The position numbers were made by a program, and so were the translations under genes. From Roridomyces roridus (taxonomy: Eukaryota; Basidiomycota; Agaricomycetes; Agaricales; Mycenaceae), in the NCBI GenBank assembly GCA_029378245.1, contig JARKIF010000022.1:884899-948898 (forward strand): a DNA stretch of 64,000 nucleotides, in the 5' to 3' direction. The notes below the pieces were generated by a model. That model saw nothing but the letters and a program-made list of their open reading frames with translations. It had not been told where the DNA came from and made no database searches. This document shows, one piece after another, positions 41,937-53,565 of this stretch (the stretch's first letter is position 1; each line of letters starts with the position of its first letter).

Positions 41937-42813
41937 CTTGAAGGCCGAGCGTTGGCATTGAAGTGGAATCAAACGCATTTCGGGGAATTCTACATCGTCG
42001 GAGTCAGCTGGCCAACACCAGTATCTCCCACATGTACATAGTATCAATGTATGGCTTGTTCAAAAGAAACTTGACTGCTATAGCACTTAGGAGTTGAAGT
42101 GTTCAATTAGACGCGGAGTAAGTAGTTTGCCACAGACAGTCTGATTATTCGGCGGGCAATTCGGCACAGCAAACGAGAATTCCCTTGGTTGCGTCAGAGT
42201 GCCTATCAACTTTTGAAAGTTGGACCAAACCACGTCAGAGCATTGGGATTGGGCTAGGCGCCTAGTAGTAGTAGGATGGCGCCGGCTCAGCAGAGAACCA
42301 TTCATCTCGTCGCCTTTCCCTTTTTGTAAGAAGATCTTTACAGCTTGAATACAAGGGCAATGCAGGTTGAACGTAGATCTTCTGATACGATAGCCCTTGT
42401 CGGCGCCATTTCAACTAATTTGAACCAACTAAGCGCCGTCTGATGGTTGATCATGAATGTGTCGAAAGTACTTTGTATGTAGAATAGCCTCCGGCTTGTA
42501 ATGTACCTGAGGAATCATTTCCCTTGTCGCCAAGTGCTGCGAGTTATCTTTCAATTCGATTCCATCCGGAATCGCCGGGTTCTCCTATCCACTTGCTCCA
42601 AAATCTCATCTATGCTAGACAAGTCGAACGCCACCATCTCATCCTCTCATGAAACAAGAATCATTAGCAATCGTACAGATAGGATGCATGCAGTCAAAAC
42701 AAATACTAGATGGGGAGGAATCGTGCTGTACTCTAAGATGTGTAATATGTAATTGTAAGTATGTCTTCGTCGATACATGGGGACCTCTCATCTCAAACGC
42801 GCCTGCTCACAGC
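41937..42813. other. Intergenic region, no recognisable gene
   Basis: It lies between the convergent ends of the beta-trefoil-like and phosphate transporter genes. It contains AT-rich sequence and short frames only. Confidence 0.4.
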
Positions 42814-44572
42814 TCAAATCCCCTCGGGGTGGGGACCAAGAGCAGCCCGACGCTCCTCAAGGTCGATAAGATCCGCATCACGGCCCTTGGTCTCGGGGAT
42901 GAGGAACGTGAAGGGGATGGCGAGGACGGCAATGCCGAAAAAGAGCCAGAGAACGCTCTGCGTGCCGACGTCGGTGCTCATGACAGAGACGGCGAGCGAG
43001 GCGATGATGGCACCGCACTTGCCGCAGGCAGCGGAGAGACCGTGGCCGAATCCACGGACACGGGTAGGGTAGACCTCTGCAATCTGAGACTAGGGCTGCG
43101 CAAAAAAAAAGAAGAAGGAGAGATTAATCACCTGCAGGGATAACAAAGGTGGTCGTGTTGGCACCAAAGTTGAAGAAGAATTGCAGGAGGATGAAGTAGG
43201 CGATGAAGCCGTGGTTGTTCTTCTGCAGGGCCCTGAATTTACCGGCCATGATGGCGAAGAGGAGGGCGTTCATGCACAAACCCATAATCTGAATCTTCTT
43301 GCGGCCGAGGTACTCGATCGTGAAGAGCGTAAAGTAGTAACCGGGCAGGAAACCACCGATGGCGATAATGATGTTGGCGACACCCTGCTGCCAGATGTAC
43401 TCCCAGGGATCCTTGGAGTTGGCGAGACCGAGGGCGGAGATGAAGATGGACTGGTTGAGCGAGATACCATAGAAGATGATATCGAGGAGGAACCAGGACA
43501 TGGTCGTGCCAATGAGGATCTTCATGTGACGCCACTCGGAGAAGTAGTCGCGGGCGTCGCGCCATGCGGCGGCCTTGGCAGCGCGGGCAGCAGGGACACC
43601 GCCACCGGCAACGGGAGCCTCAGCCTCGTGGCTGCCGGCATCTGAGTCGTAGGCACCCTTCTCGTTAGTGGGGGGCGAACTTGATGCCAGCGACCTTGCC
43701 CTGGGCGATGAGATTAGGGTCCTCACGCGCGGCCTGGACACCCTTCATACGGGTCGACTCGGTCATCAGCATACGCTGAACGATGGTGATGATGGCAGGA
43801 ATCAGGATGAGACCGGTGTAGATACGCCAGACGGAGTCGAGCTGGCCGGTGTGGTGGTGGTAGTAGACACCCTTCTTGTAGATGGCCATGAGGATGATGA
43901 AGATGAGGGCACCAATGAAGGCACCCCATCCCTGCATGGCGAAGATGAAGGTGACCATGGTGCCGCGGCGGCGGAGGTTGGCGCGGTCTGCAACGACAGA
44001 CGCGGACATGGGGTAGTCGCCACCAATACCGATACCCATGATGGTCCGGAACACGGTGAGATAGGTGAAGACGCCTTTGCCGAGATGCCGAGGCACAGAG
44101 ATGATGAGAATGGTAGCCACAGTGGTGACCATCATCTCGATACCGTAGACAGCTTTGCGACTAAAGACATCGCCAGCGAGACCGAAGCCAATCTGGCCGA
44201 CGACACATCCAATGTTGACAGCAGCCTTGAGGACACCGCCCTGAAGCGGGATGTTGGGGACGGTACCTGACAACTTGCCATTGATGACAAAGTTGAGGAT
44301 GACGACGACCAAGTTAATGTTGAACAGGTCGTAGGCGTCGATGAAAAACCCGGCTGAAGGCGGTCTTGGTTAGAAAAGGACGAGGTAAAGCGTCAAAGGA
44401 ACGCACTGGAAGCGATGAACAGCAGCTTCAGCTCGGGCCAAGTGAGCTTCCAACGGGACTAATCAAGCGGTCAGATTATTTATATAGGTGTGAATACCTC
44501 TCGAAAGCATACCTGGTTTTCCTGCTCAACTTCTGCGAGGTGGCTCTCGTCGTATGCGTCAGCGGAGGCCAT
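42814..44572 (-). CDS. PHO84-like: PHO84-type inorganic phosphate:H+ symporter (MFS), with one frameshift
   Basis: This plasma-membrane carrier takes up phosphate. ATG at 44572 (MASADAYDESHLAEVEQENQ); four exons with introns of 50-60 nt. Family blocks: AGFFIDAYDLFNINLV-like TM1, FGLAGDVFSRKAVYG, RTIMGIGIGGDYPMSASVVAD (shortened here), a cytosolic loop, GTTMSWFLLDIIFYG, and C-terminal EVYPTRVRGFGHGLSAACGK and ETKGRDADL. In the loop a run of six C on the coding strand (near 43671-43676) causes a +1 shift to a stop after GIKFAPH; five C would continue into TNEKGAYDSD. Everything else is intact, so this is either a sequencing error in a homopolymer or a very recent mutation. TTTATATA lies about 55 nt upstream. 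Confidence 0.88.
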
Positions 44573-44639
44573 TGGTGTTACTTTGAGGGATGAGATGAAG
44601 CGTAGTGACACATCCGAACTGTGGTATATAAACAAACGG

Positions 44640-46340
44640 CCATGATTAACGCACGTTCGCCCTGTGACCGGAGACGTGCGGTGTCCCGAATAAACTCATA
44701 ATGAGGGACAGCAATCTGTCTAAAAATCGGGGTCCCTGAGCGAGCCCAATCGACTCAAAGCGGCAAATATTCCGAAAAAAAAAGGCTGCACTCAAGATGT
44801 GCTGTTTCAGCCTCAGTAGTTCAAAGTGGGATTTTTCCATCCAGATACACTAGTTGCCACTGAGGAAGAGACTCTAAATTATCAGCATCAAGAATCCAAA
44901 AATGGACTGCGGTATACATCAGCGGTTACGCCAACGGTTGTCTGGAGCGAGCTGAGAAAGGCGCAGAAGGGACGGAAGGTGGGGCGCAGAAGGCGGATAC
45001 AGACGGAGAGTCGGCGTTTCGGGAGTCGGTCGACGCTGGCATGTCATAAAAACCTACTGACAGTAAATACTACGATGTGATCATGTGAAGGAGCGGCCAC
45101 CGACCTTGGCCGTGTGCCTTAACTTGTGGCTGGATGAAATCACGCTTGTAACAATGTGATTGCATCCCGGACCTACAAACATAAATCAAGGACGTCAGCT
45201 GGCGAGATGGATGGGGGAAAGGCTGGAACATGCGTCGGCTCGAACACCTTCGCCACTATTCATATGCAAAGACGAAGAAGCCCACTTCAAAAAGCTCTCA
45301 AGGATCAAAGGACCGCACTGCCTTGTGCTTGGAAGTCACTCAGACTGTCAGCCAATAGCGAATAGCACCGCAGACAGCCAAGACAGACAAATCGGAAGAC
45401 AATTGTATAGATGCACGGAACACGCAAGAAGTGGCACGAGGTACTGGACGCGAGAGATGCAGGAAAGAAACGATGAGAGATCTTTACCATGGCTGTAGGT
45501 TCAAGAGAACCGCGGGCGCCACAGCGCAAGGGAATCCAGAGCGAATCCAAGATTCCAGCTAGGTGAGCCCGTCCGGCAGCGTACTCTCGAGGAGAGGGCG
45601 GAAGCGGAGCCGTCCGATCCCAATGGCCAGTGACGCCCGTGCGACTGTAAGACATCTCAGATCTACTATCGAATCGCTGCAAACGGAGAGGATCAGCGTA
45701 GATCAGCGTCCAGGTACGTGCCATCGTGAAGAGCAAACAAGTGGGAGGATAAACGAGGCAGTGTTTGTTGGCGATCATTTTTTCCCGCTCTCCGACTCTT
45801 CTCAATGTTACGTCTGCACGTGCGATCGGAGAAAGATTCGCTTCCGTTTTTATTTCTATTTCAGTGGGAGGGATTTTAACGGAGATGATCCTAATAAAAG
45901 TTTCCGCAGTTCGGTCGCTCACCGAGGATCCATATCCATAAGCACTCCGAGACGGAGTATCGCGTTTCCGGACTTCGAGCGAAGTAGCAGCCGTGTGCCG
46001 CCTTGATGTTCTGGAAGCTAAGCAGACGGGCTAGAGTGTTCCAGTGTACCTGTTTGCATGAAATGATGATATAGTGAGGGAGTTCACACTGAATCACCGG
46101 TGTATTCACCATCGCACTCCACAGGAAATTCACATTGTTCTTTCGATCAAGCTATCCGATCCTCCTCGTCAGCCAAACTCCTCCACTTACCAGATGAAAA
46201 GAATCACGTACAAAACGAAACAGTGAACCCCTAGACAGCGATAGTTACCAGGATATCTACCCTTACTCAACTTTCAAGAGGTAGGGATTCACACCGAAGA
46301 TCATAAAACACCGCCGATGTATTGTAATTAAGAGTACGTA
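44640..46340. other. Intergenic region, no recognisable gene
   Basis: Long frames occur (45305-45922 minus) without identifiable domains. The stretch 46230-46330 is a repeat shared with 57925-58015 (ATAGTTACCAGGATATCTA and ACACCGCCGATGTATTG). Confidence 0.35.
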
Positions 46341-46365
46341 CCTTAATCGAGCATGCCCGCAGTAT

Positions 46366-47357
46366 TTACTCTGCTCTCCCGGGTACAATCACCTTGACAC
46401 AAGCGTTGTTAGCTGAAGGCTCGATCTCCCAACCCACCGTCGAAATGCGCTGCGCGGGACACAAAGTTGAGACGTATCGCCGTTCGTCGAAATCGGTAAC
46501 TGCGAACGGGATGGAGAGCTCACCTGCTTGGTCGATGACGGGATGCCACGACGAGTCCGCGCGCAATCCCGCGTGGAGAGCCACGATCACCAGGCTGCTG
46601 GGTAGGGAGGTAGATTTTGGAGTGACCGTCCAGAAAAATGCGGATGGTTCCGGAGCCACAGGATGCTGGGCTTGTATACTAGAATACAAAAGGTCGGGCG
46701 GTTTCTGTGTAATCCATGGTGATCCCACTCTCTACAACTTTGCTGACGCTGGGACCGAACATGATGATGTCCAAGTTGGTGTTGGGGAAGAGCAGTGCGA
46801 GTTCTCCAGAGCTGGATGGATGAAAAATGAGTAACAGGGGGAGAAATGCAACGTTGAGACGCACATGCGCAGGAAGGTGAGCTCATCCTGAAACGCGTTT
46901 AGATTAGACGGTGAAACGATAGCGACGACGTACCTCTGCGCCAATGTAGTGCACAGTTAACGAGCGTCTGAATTTAGAATTGTGAACGGGCGCGATGCGG
47001 GTTTTGAGGCATGCATAGACAGCTAACGGCAAGTGGAGGAGGAGAACCGCGGGTGAGGTGATGGGTAGTCCACGCTATCGTAATAGCTGCGACAAGAGCC
47101 AAACGCGGGCGGGAAGCTCGGGCAGATCGCGTATTCGGTCGACGCCGAGGAGGCCGAACTGCACCAAGATACCGGAGATGAAGGCACCTCTTCTGGTTCC
47201 CGGGAACTGCTCCATATCGCCTTGAATCGAGGTCGGTTTTCCATATCCCGCTGTGGATTTCGATTAGGACTTGAAGCTTGAGAGACGACAAGGTCGGATA
47301 CTTACCTGGTGTCCCCCCACACACTAGCTTCTTTACCGACCCAGCCAACTTTTGCAC
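46366..47357 (-). CDS. Possible multi-exon hypothetical protein
   Basis: Minus-strand segments read as protein over about 1 kb in changing frames (GAFISGILVQFGLLGVD, LLFPNTNLDIIMFGPS, WEIEPSANNACVKVIVPG) with splice-like GT/AG signals between them. The C-terminal frame 46366-46728 is the longest. A stop interrupts one candidate exon near 47090. I do not recognise the family; it may be a decayed gene. Confidence 0.25.
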
Positions 47358-47629
47358 ACTCCGGAGAGCAATACGCTAAACCTTGGCGACAACCGCACAC
47401 TTTAAGTTGCAAGGATTTGCAAGGATTAGTTTAAAAAGAGATCCAGGGAAAGACGTAGCACACGCACAAGCAGTTGACGTTGCAAGCAAGTAACCGGTGA
47501 GGGTCTGATTGCAAACACGCCTCGGATGGCAGCCAACCAGAATCTCCCGGTTGCCCGCTAACAGGCGCGTTCACAACCTCACCGTCGTCGGGAGTCAAGA
47601 GCAAAAGCGAAATGATGCGATCAATAAAT

Positions 47630-48240
47630 GAGTCATCTGATCCGCAGTCGACTTGCTCCTCACCCTCATGTCGCTCACCGACCGTGCTCAAATTCACGTG
47701 AATTTTGCGGTAATCCGAGCTAAGATCGACTCTTTGGAATCCCAACTCGCCGTCCTCCACGCCGAAGAGCGCACAGCTCGAGCGACACTGGGTACAAATT
47801 ACGATCGGCTGTCCTCAGCCTCCCGAGCGATGTCATCGGCCAAATCTTCCAGCGCTACGCGGGCAATCCTCTGATTCAAGCGAGGGTATGCAGTCACCGG
47901 CGACAAATAGCCTTTTCGTGTCCCCCCCGATTGTGGCCAGCCCTCCGGCATCACGTTTTTCACACTCCGGGTTTTAATTCACTTCGCGGCCCAATCGCGG
48001 CCGACTTTTTCGCGTTGGCAAGCTCCCTTTCAGAATCGCCACGCAGCTTTTTCCCAGCGATGAAATACTGCTTTTTGGCGCCTCGATTCCACCAGTTACT
48101 CAACTTGAAGCTTTGCGTCACTTCTCGCTGTCCGCTTGAGACTGGAGTCCGGGCGGCTGGAAGTACTTGCTAGGACGAATGGGTGAACGGGCACTAATTC
48201 CGGACCTCGAGTCCTTCACCATCACGGACGACAGTCAGAG
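47630..48240 (+). pseudogene. F-box protein remnant
   Basis: A coiled-coil start (IRAKIDSLESQLAVLHAEER) followed, one frame over, by SLPSDVIGQIFQRYAGNPL matches the N-terminal coiled coil plus F-box common in Agaricomycetes. F-boxes recruit targets to SCF ubiquitin ligases. A 1-nt frameshift separates the two near 47818, and leucine-rich tail fragments (RMGERALIPDLESFTITDD) appear near 48180 after stops, so it is a pseudogene. Confidence 0.5.
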
Positions 48241-48284
48241 CATCATCCCGGTCAACCGTTGTTGTCCGCCCGTGCGCAGGGCAA

Positions 48285-48425
48285 GGGTAGGATTGCGTCC
48301 TTCAGGTACATTCAGAAGCGGAGACGGGAGGCGGGAAGGGCCGTCGGGAGCGAGGAAGCTGGGGAGTAGAGGTGCGTGCTTGCCGGTTCAGTGGTTTACC
48401 TGATCACAGTACCATTTGACGTATC
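48285..48425 (+). pseudogene. CCDC137-like 3' fragment, copy D
   Basis: CGGAGACGGGAGGCGGGAAG and GGGGAGTAGAGGTGCGTG correspond to the last codons and stop of the source gene at 25130, followed by CAGTACCATTTGACGTATC, the signature of the convergent neighbour. Confidence 0.55.
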
Positions 48426-49104
48426 TACGGTTCACTGTCATCCTCGCTCTGGACCGTCTCGTCTAATTCAACGCCGATCCCTTGCGAATCGCAGGTTCCC
48501 CTCGGAGGGCTCTGTTTCTCTGATCCCCCCGCAGGCGGTATACTCGGCCATCCTTCTTACCCTCGTGCAATTCTACATAGTAATCCACGGCTACAGGTAT
48601 CAGCCACGTCAGCGGTACCCGGTGAGTTTGTCTTTGCCCGCGATCCAAGTCTAAAAGTCTTCTAATCTCACAAGCAGATCTGCAGACGTCTTCGCTTCTC
48701 TGATGAGTAGTAAGAGTTACGCTCGTTCGCTTCGGGCTCGATACATTGCAGCACGGTCCAATCTTTTGGGTCTGCCCACGCAATCCTGCCGCACGTGTGG
48801 TCGGTTTTGAGCTGCGAATAAAATAAGTTAGTGCTCTTTGGATCCTTCCTCACCCGCTTCTTCCGGAGCTTATAAGCGGCATTTAGATTCGGAGCATTGT
48901 TGGTACGCATTGCTACATTAGTTTGTAGGTACGTCCACGGTGCGTTGGATGAAGTCGCCTCCTGTTCAATTTTATCCAGGGAGCCCCAGTTCCACTCACC
49001 GACCCGACTCGGTGCAACACTCAAGCCGAGGGATGTACCCGATGTGCTTCCTCGCCAACCCACGTCTATAACCTCCTGCCCCGGTATCTCGTCTTGACCG
49101 GCTT
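48426..49104 (-). pseudogene. Decayed copy of the minus-strand neighbour of the CCDC137-like gene
   Basis: 48860-49090 shares blocks with 25940-26460 (GTAGGTACGTCCA; CCGAGGG...GTACCCGATG). A frame at 48668-49276 is open for 202 codons but mixes parts of two duplicated segments and has no recognisable domain. Confidence 0.35.
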
Positions 49105-49678
49105 CTCTAAGGGAGAATTTCCCGTTCCGCTCAACCTTCTCTGTCATTGTCAACGAACAGGTACATACCCAAAGCAGAATACGCACCAAATCCCCACCGG
49201 AGATGGGTCCCTTCAACGAATCTGTGTATATCTTCACCAACTTGTCAGAGAAAGAGAAGCATTCGTCTCGATACACGTCCCCAAGGCGTGGTGACGGCTA
49301 CAGCACGGCTGTGGAGAACGCGCCGCCCGTCTCAGTCCCGGAAACAGGCTCTGGGTGGTTGTCAGGGAAGCCCCACTTGTGAAGGACGCCCTGCACGTCG
49401 CGCTGCTACAACCAGGCTCGAAGCCTCGGATGATGTTTATCGGCAGACGGCAGAGACTCGCATGCATAGAGTATTCGTCTTCGAGCCTCGAAGTCGGGTT
49501 GCCGCGGTGGTTCGTTCGATGGAATCTGAAGCGTGGCCGAGAGCGCGTCGTTGCCACCGGAGGCTTTAGCAAGAAAAGCGATCCTTGCCAATGGAGCGCG
49601 CCGAGGCCTTGAACGAGAAAACGAAAAGAGTGGCTATACATTTAGCTACAGTTTCTCTGTCTCCGGTCAACCAGAATT
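49105..49678 (-). pseudogene. Diverged duplicate segment (partner 35757-36392)
   Basis: Aligned blocks AATTTCCCGTTCCGCTC, GAATCTGTGTATAT and TCTCTGTCTCCGGTCAACCAG are shared with 35757-36392. This copy lacks the 1963-bp dimeric insertion and so shows the empty site. Confidence 0.55.
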
Positions 49679-49689
49679 CACAGTCCAAG

Positions 49690-50354
49690 AGCGAATTTGA
49701 GACTCACCCTACTTCCCTACAGTCTTTTCGACGTAGGCATTGTTTTTCTTGGGCCAATCTTCGAACGAGTGGGTCCTGTAACCATCATACATCTCCTTTG
49801 TCCTTCGGGAAGCCGGACATACGCGGGCTTGCTGTCATTCTTGATGCATACCTAGAACACGACGATCTCAGTGAGGCGGAAATAAAATGAGTCGTATCGC
49901 AGACGGACCAGAATGAGCTTCTCAGGATCATATTTCTCGGGCTTCGGCTAGTGCTAAGAGCTTCGGCGAGGGCTACGTCGAGATTGTCGATAGCGGGAGC
50001 GAAAGGGTGGATGAGCTCGGGCCTGTAGTCTTATCAGCCAGATCAGACGCGGGGAACGGCAGTCATCTTACCAGTTCTCGTCGTACAACCAGAGCATAGT
50101 CGAGCATTTCGAGCAGAAGTTTCTCTCAGACGACGCGATCCGCTGTTTCGGAGTGGTACGGTCGAGGATAGAGCCTCCGGGTCCAGTGCCTTTGCCACAT
50201 ATCGAGCAGAGACAGAGCTGGGAAGAAGGCGATGGATCGTGCCGATGAAGTAATCCGTGAGGTTACACACCCGGTACTCGACTTGGGATTAAACTTGACT
50301 TTGCGCAATGGCAGCTTCCCTTGAGCAGCGCTCCGTCGGTGACTCGGTGGGCAT
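49690..50354 (-). pseudogene. GFA-domain gene, copy B, broken
   Basis: ATG at 50354. An 8-nt insertion relative to copy C (GAGTCACC, near 50340) shifts the frame immediately after MPT. A stretch corresponding to the CSICRKV exon is missing or rearranged near 50160-50260. The 3' end preserves THSFEDWPKKNNAYVEKTV, which shows how the intact family ends. No transposon is present at the CTTCGGG site. Confidence 0.65.
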
Positions 50355-50469
50355 CGTGAATCGTGATGGACCATGGTGGTGTGGAGTCAAGGTGGAGGCA
50401 CGTGCCCGTGGTCCGTGCGCCATCACCATTGATCGCTATCGACCATGTCGGACCCTCCACGGGATTACT

Positions 50470-51120
50470 CGCCGCCCCTACTTAGTCGCGGTGCCCAAAT
50501 CCAAGACGAAGACGCACCAGTCCTCTCTCGGTCTGCGAGCGATCAAAGTGGACCAACGTTCGTGCCACGAAGCGCAAGCAGCAAGCTGCGTGAAGATTCA
50601 AGACGACGGTGCTCGGAGCAGACGTTGAGCAGACAGACAGAAGGCGTCCATGCGACTCAAGGTGGATTCGGTTGCTGATGCGACGATACGTCCTGGAGAG
50701 ACGTTGGGGCTTTTTACCCAGTGCGTCGCTGATTTTCACTCTCTCCTCCCATTTTCATGTAACTGTTCAGACGAATCGAGGTGGATATGAGACCTCTCGT
50801 CCCAAAGAGTTCCCAACACATCGGCAGAACGACATTGCTATGGCTCCACCAGACCTCTCCGCCTCTGGACTCGCAAGCACAGCGTCCTCTAGCGTCCTCT
50901 GCCAAGAATTCGGATGCGCTTCTTTCAGCCGGTGGAGGCGCTGCAGATGGCCACCAAGGCGAGGGAGGAGGCGGTGGCTAGGTATTCGGAGTTGAAGTAG
51001 AACCGGAGGCGGAAGGCGGGAGTGCGAGGACGATTCGAAGTAGAGGTGTGTCGATTCTTTTTCGGTTATTTCCTGCTCGATCGTCTAACGAGTCCCCGAC
51101 CACAGTACCATTTCATGTAT
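50470..51120 (+). pseudogene. CCDC137-like gene copy, broken (copy B1)
   Basis: It matches the source gene from the GRGAQTQDD region to beyond the stop (shared CGATACGTCCTGGAGAGACGTTGGGG, given here in part as CGTCCTGGAGAGACGTTGGG, and GACATTGCTATGGCTCCACC). Several deletions and stops remove a continuous frame. It lies divergent from GFA copy B, the same arrangement as copies A and C. Confidence 0.65.
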
Positions 51121-51409
51121 TTAGCTTACCTGCCACTCTGCGGGCCGGCTTCGATGCATGAACCGGTGCCCTGGGAATATTCTTGCTGGCATTCAGCAAC
51201 GACTGTCTCGATTCGTGACAGACACATAGAATCGTCTCCATCCAAGGGCGCTGAATCTTTTCGTGACGGTCTGCTCCCATTCCGCATCATCCTGCGAGAT
51301 GCCAGGTCGGTTCCTCATTTCGTCGGCTCCGGAACGGTTTTGCAACGAAGTTTTAGGGGATTTGGGATCGCTGCCGTCTCTGATCCATACTGGACTTGTG
51401 GGAACGACT

Positions 51410-51790
51410 CCTCAGGATGAATTCCAAGAAAGGACAAGTCCTCCACGCCCCCAACGCCCTCAAAACCCGTCAGAATGTTTCTCCCAAACCCCTCCGAGTC
51501 CTACTTGCACGAAACCGAAACCGAAACCGAAACCTGAAAAACAGCCCCCTTATCTTTCCCATCGACAAACACTCCCACCAAAAGAATTCCTCAAGATGTC
51601 GCTATTGCTCCACCCGATCTGTCCGGCTCGGGGAGCTCTCCTCTGCGAATTCCAAGGGGAGTGGGGGCGCTGGCGGGAAGAAGGGTATCCCGCGTTTGAA
51701 GGAGCAGCGGAGGCGGGAGGCGAGGACGGCCGAGGAGCATGGGGAGATGTAGAGGTGCGTCGATTCTGCCAGTGCTCACAGTACCACCTG
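51410..51790 (+). pseudogene. CCDC137-like 3' fragment, copy B2
   Basis: It has the exon-3 region (KDKSS-like start, AAACCGAAACCGAAACCGAA microrepeat, a KEFLKMSL counterpart) and the terminal GGAGGCGGGAGGCGAGGACG. The frame is broken. CAGTACCACCTGATATACGG follows, as at the source locus. Confidence 0.55.
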
Positions 51791-52020
51791 ATATACGGAT
51801 AAATCGATTCAAGGCTTCTCTGAGCTTCTCCTCTGTCGAGCGTTGAACGACGTGTGTCCTCGTATCGTCTCTCGTTCGCTGTCGATACATATCCAGCCGT
51901 GGTACGTTCTCATGGTGATGAATCCCAGGCAGGCGCCCCGCCCGTTCGATTCGGGTCAGACACATTTGAAGTCCAGGGGCTTGAGTTTTTTTTTTTTGCT
52001 TCTAGTTGAATTGACGAACT
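51791..52020. repeat. Duplicate of the region downstream of the CCDC137-like gene
   Basis: GCTTCTCC[C/T]CTGTC and GTTCGATTCGGG[C/T]CAGACACAT match 25250-25270 and 25478-25500, so the duplication included intergenic DNA. Confidence 0.5.
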
Positions 52021-52400
52021 AGACCATCCTGATTCCTGACTGTTGATCAGAGCAATGTACGCATTCTTTCATATGAAGCACTCTGTAATATTTACGTCGC
52101 TCGCATCCAAGCACCGCATTGTCACCCGAGCCCAGTTCTCAAGCACGCACGCTAGAGAGGGGATCTCATTGTACGTGTTCTTCTTGAATACTTGCGATTG
52201 ACTGACTAGATTGGACGAAACAGATGAAGTCCCGTATGAAGACAAGTGTTTGAAGAGATGTACGACGGCAGTAGTATGGAACATGCATCAGTACTGGCGA
52301 GTGAAACTAATTGTTTTTCATCTTGTTTGATGTACGCACCCACTCAGGTCGAGCTGCGCCTTGCTGATGGTGGAGGAATTACTTTTGGCTTGGACTGATT
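52020..52400 (+). pseudogene. Decayed 3' half of the secreted beta-trefoil-like gene
   Basis: TACGACGGCAGTAGTATGGA, ACTAGATTGGACGAAACAGAT and GAGCTGCGCCTTGCTGATGG correspond to 26980-27384, including intron positions. Deletions in the exons break the frame. Order and orientation after the CCDC137-like copy match the source region 24.3-27.4 kb, although the distance is shorter. Confidence 0.65.
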
Positions 52401-53565
52401 CGTATTAGACGAGGACTTTTGGACCGCCATTGCGCTTTCGGCACCCCTAATTGAATCAAGTTCCAAATCGGCAAAAATATCCAGCTTGCACTATCAGACG
52501 TCGCCGTCAGGAAACCGAACCCGGCTGCCGTGAAAATCTTCGCATTCACAGTCTCCAGATCCTTCGCAGTCCCGCCCATCTCCCCTCGTGTCATGTCTTC
52601 ACATCATGGAATCTCTCCAGCAAAACCACGAATGAACCAATCCACATATCTACATACAAGATCGTCTCGCCCCTGATCGAACGGAATCATTTACTACAGA
52701 AGAATTGAACGAATCGGCCGAGGACGGTACGTTGACTTGATGGAACCCATGTGTGATCTGAGCGAAACTGGGTAGCTCCAATGGTCCCACGCGTGTTTCA
52801 GTCCAACCAGTTCGGCGAGGGTGACATGATTCAATCCTCCCCCCCGCGACATGCTACTCATCTACGTTCAAATGGTACTCATTGGCACTTGTTTTGCACT
52901 GAGTCTCTTTCAGTCAGGATTTCAATTTTCTAATGCACGCGAGACGGCGAAGACGCACGTGGTATAGTCCGGACTGCGATTCCGGGAGGCTCAATAACCC
53001 AATCTATTGCCACAGTGCTGGGGTTCGCCATCCGCTACCGAAGGGCACCCGATGAATTTCACCTATTCAAATAAGTACCTCGCACTGGAGATAAGATGGT
53101 TTCAGATACAATGATTCAAATGCACGAAGAGGATGGAGGGCAACAAACTCAAGTTTTGCGGCAGGTGTTAGCTTGTTTATTATTGCAGAGGGTGCGTTCG
53201 CTAATGCTCCGAAGCATGCGCATTATGTTGATTTCCCCCCACAATGGCAGCGAGTGCCAGAAGAAAACACAAGAAAAGGTGACGTCAAATCTATCCAGCC
53301 ACCTCCCGACGTCGCGACAGACTGAAATTCTTGGTGCATTCGCGGCGCTTCTCGACTTGGTTCTCATACGTCCAAGCTTCGATCTCGCTTCATCCTCATG
53401 TAACGATCGTTCATACATTCAATTTACAGTATGTATCGGTTACAATTTTGGGTCTGTACAGAAAGACTACAAATACATCAGGCGCGCTGCCATCTATCTA
53501 GCCAAAAAGAGAAAACAATGAGGCGTCCAACTGGCAACCACATACATCATCCAACACGCATCAAC
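52401..53565. other. Intergenic region, no recognisable gene
   Basis: Only short frames without motifs. It includes the probable 3' flank of the transcription factor gene. Confidence 0.4.

Noticed and set aside
45985..46045. GGAAGCTAAGCAG..GGGCTAGAG resembles an internal part of eukaryotic 5S rRNA
   Set aside because: The match is short and closer to the animal than the basidiomycete 5S gene. Flanking 5S sequence and the terminal stem are absent.
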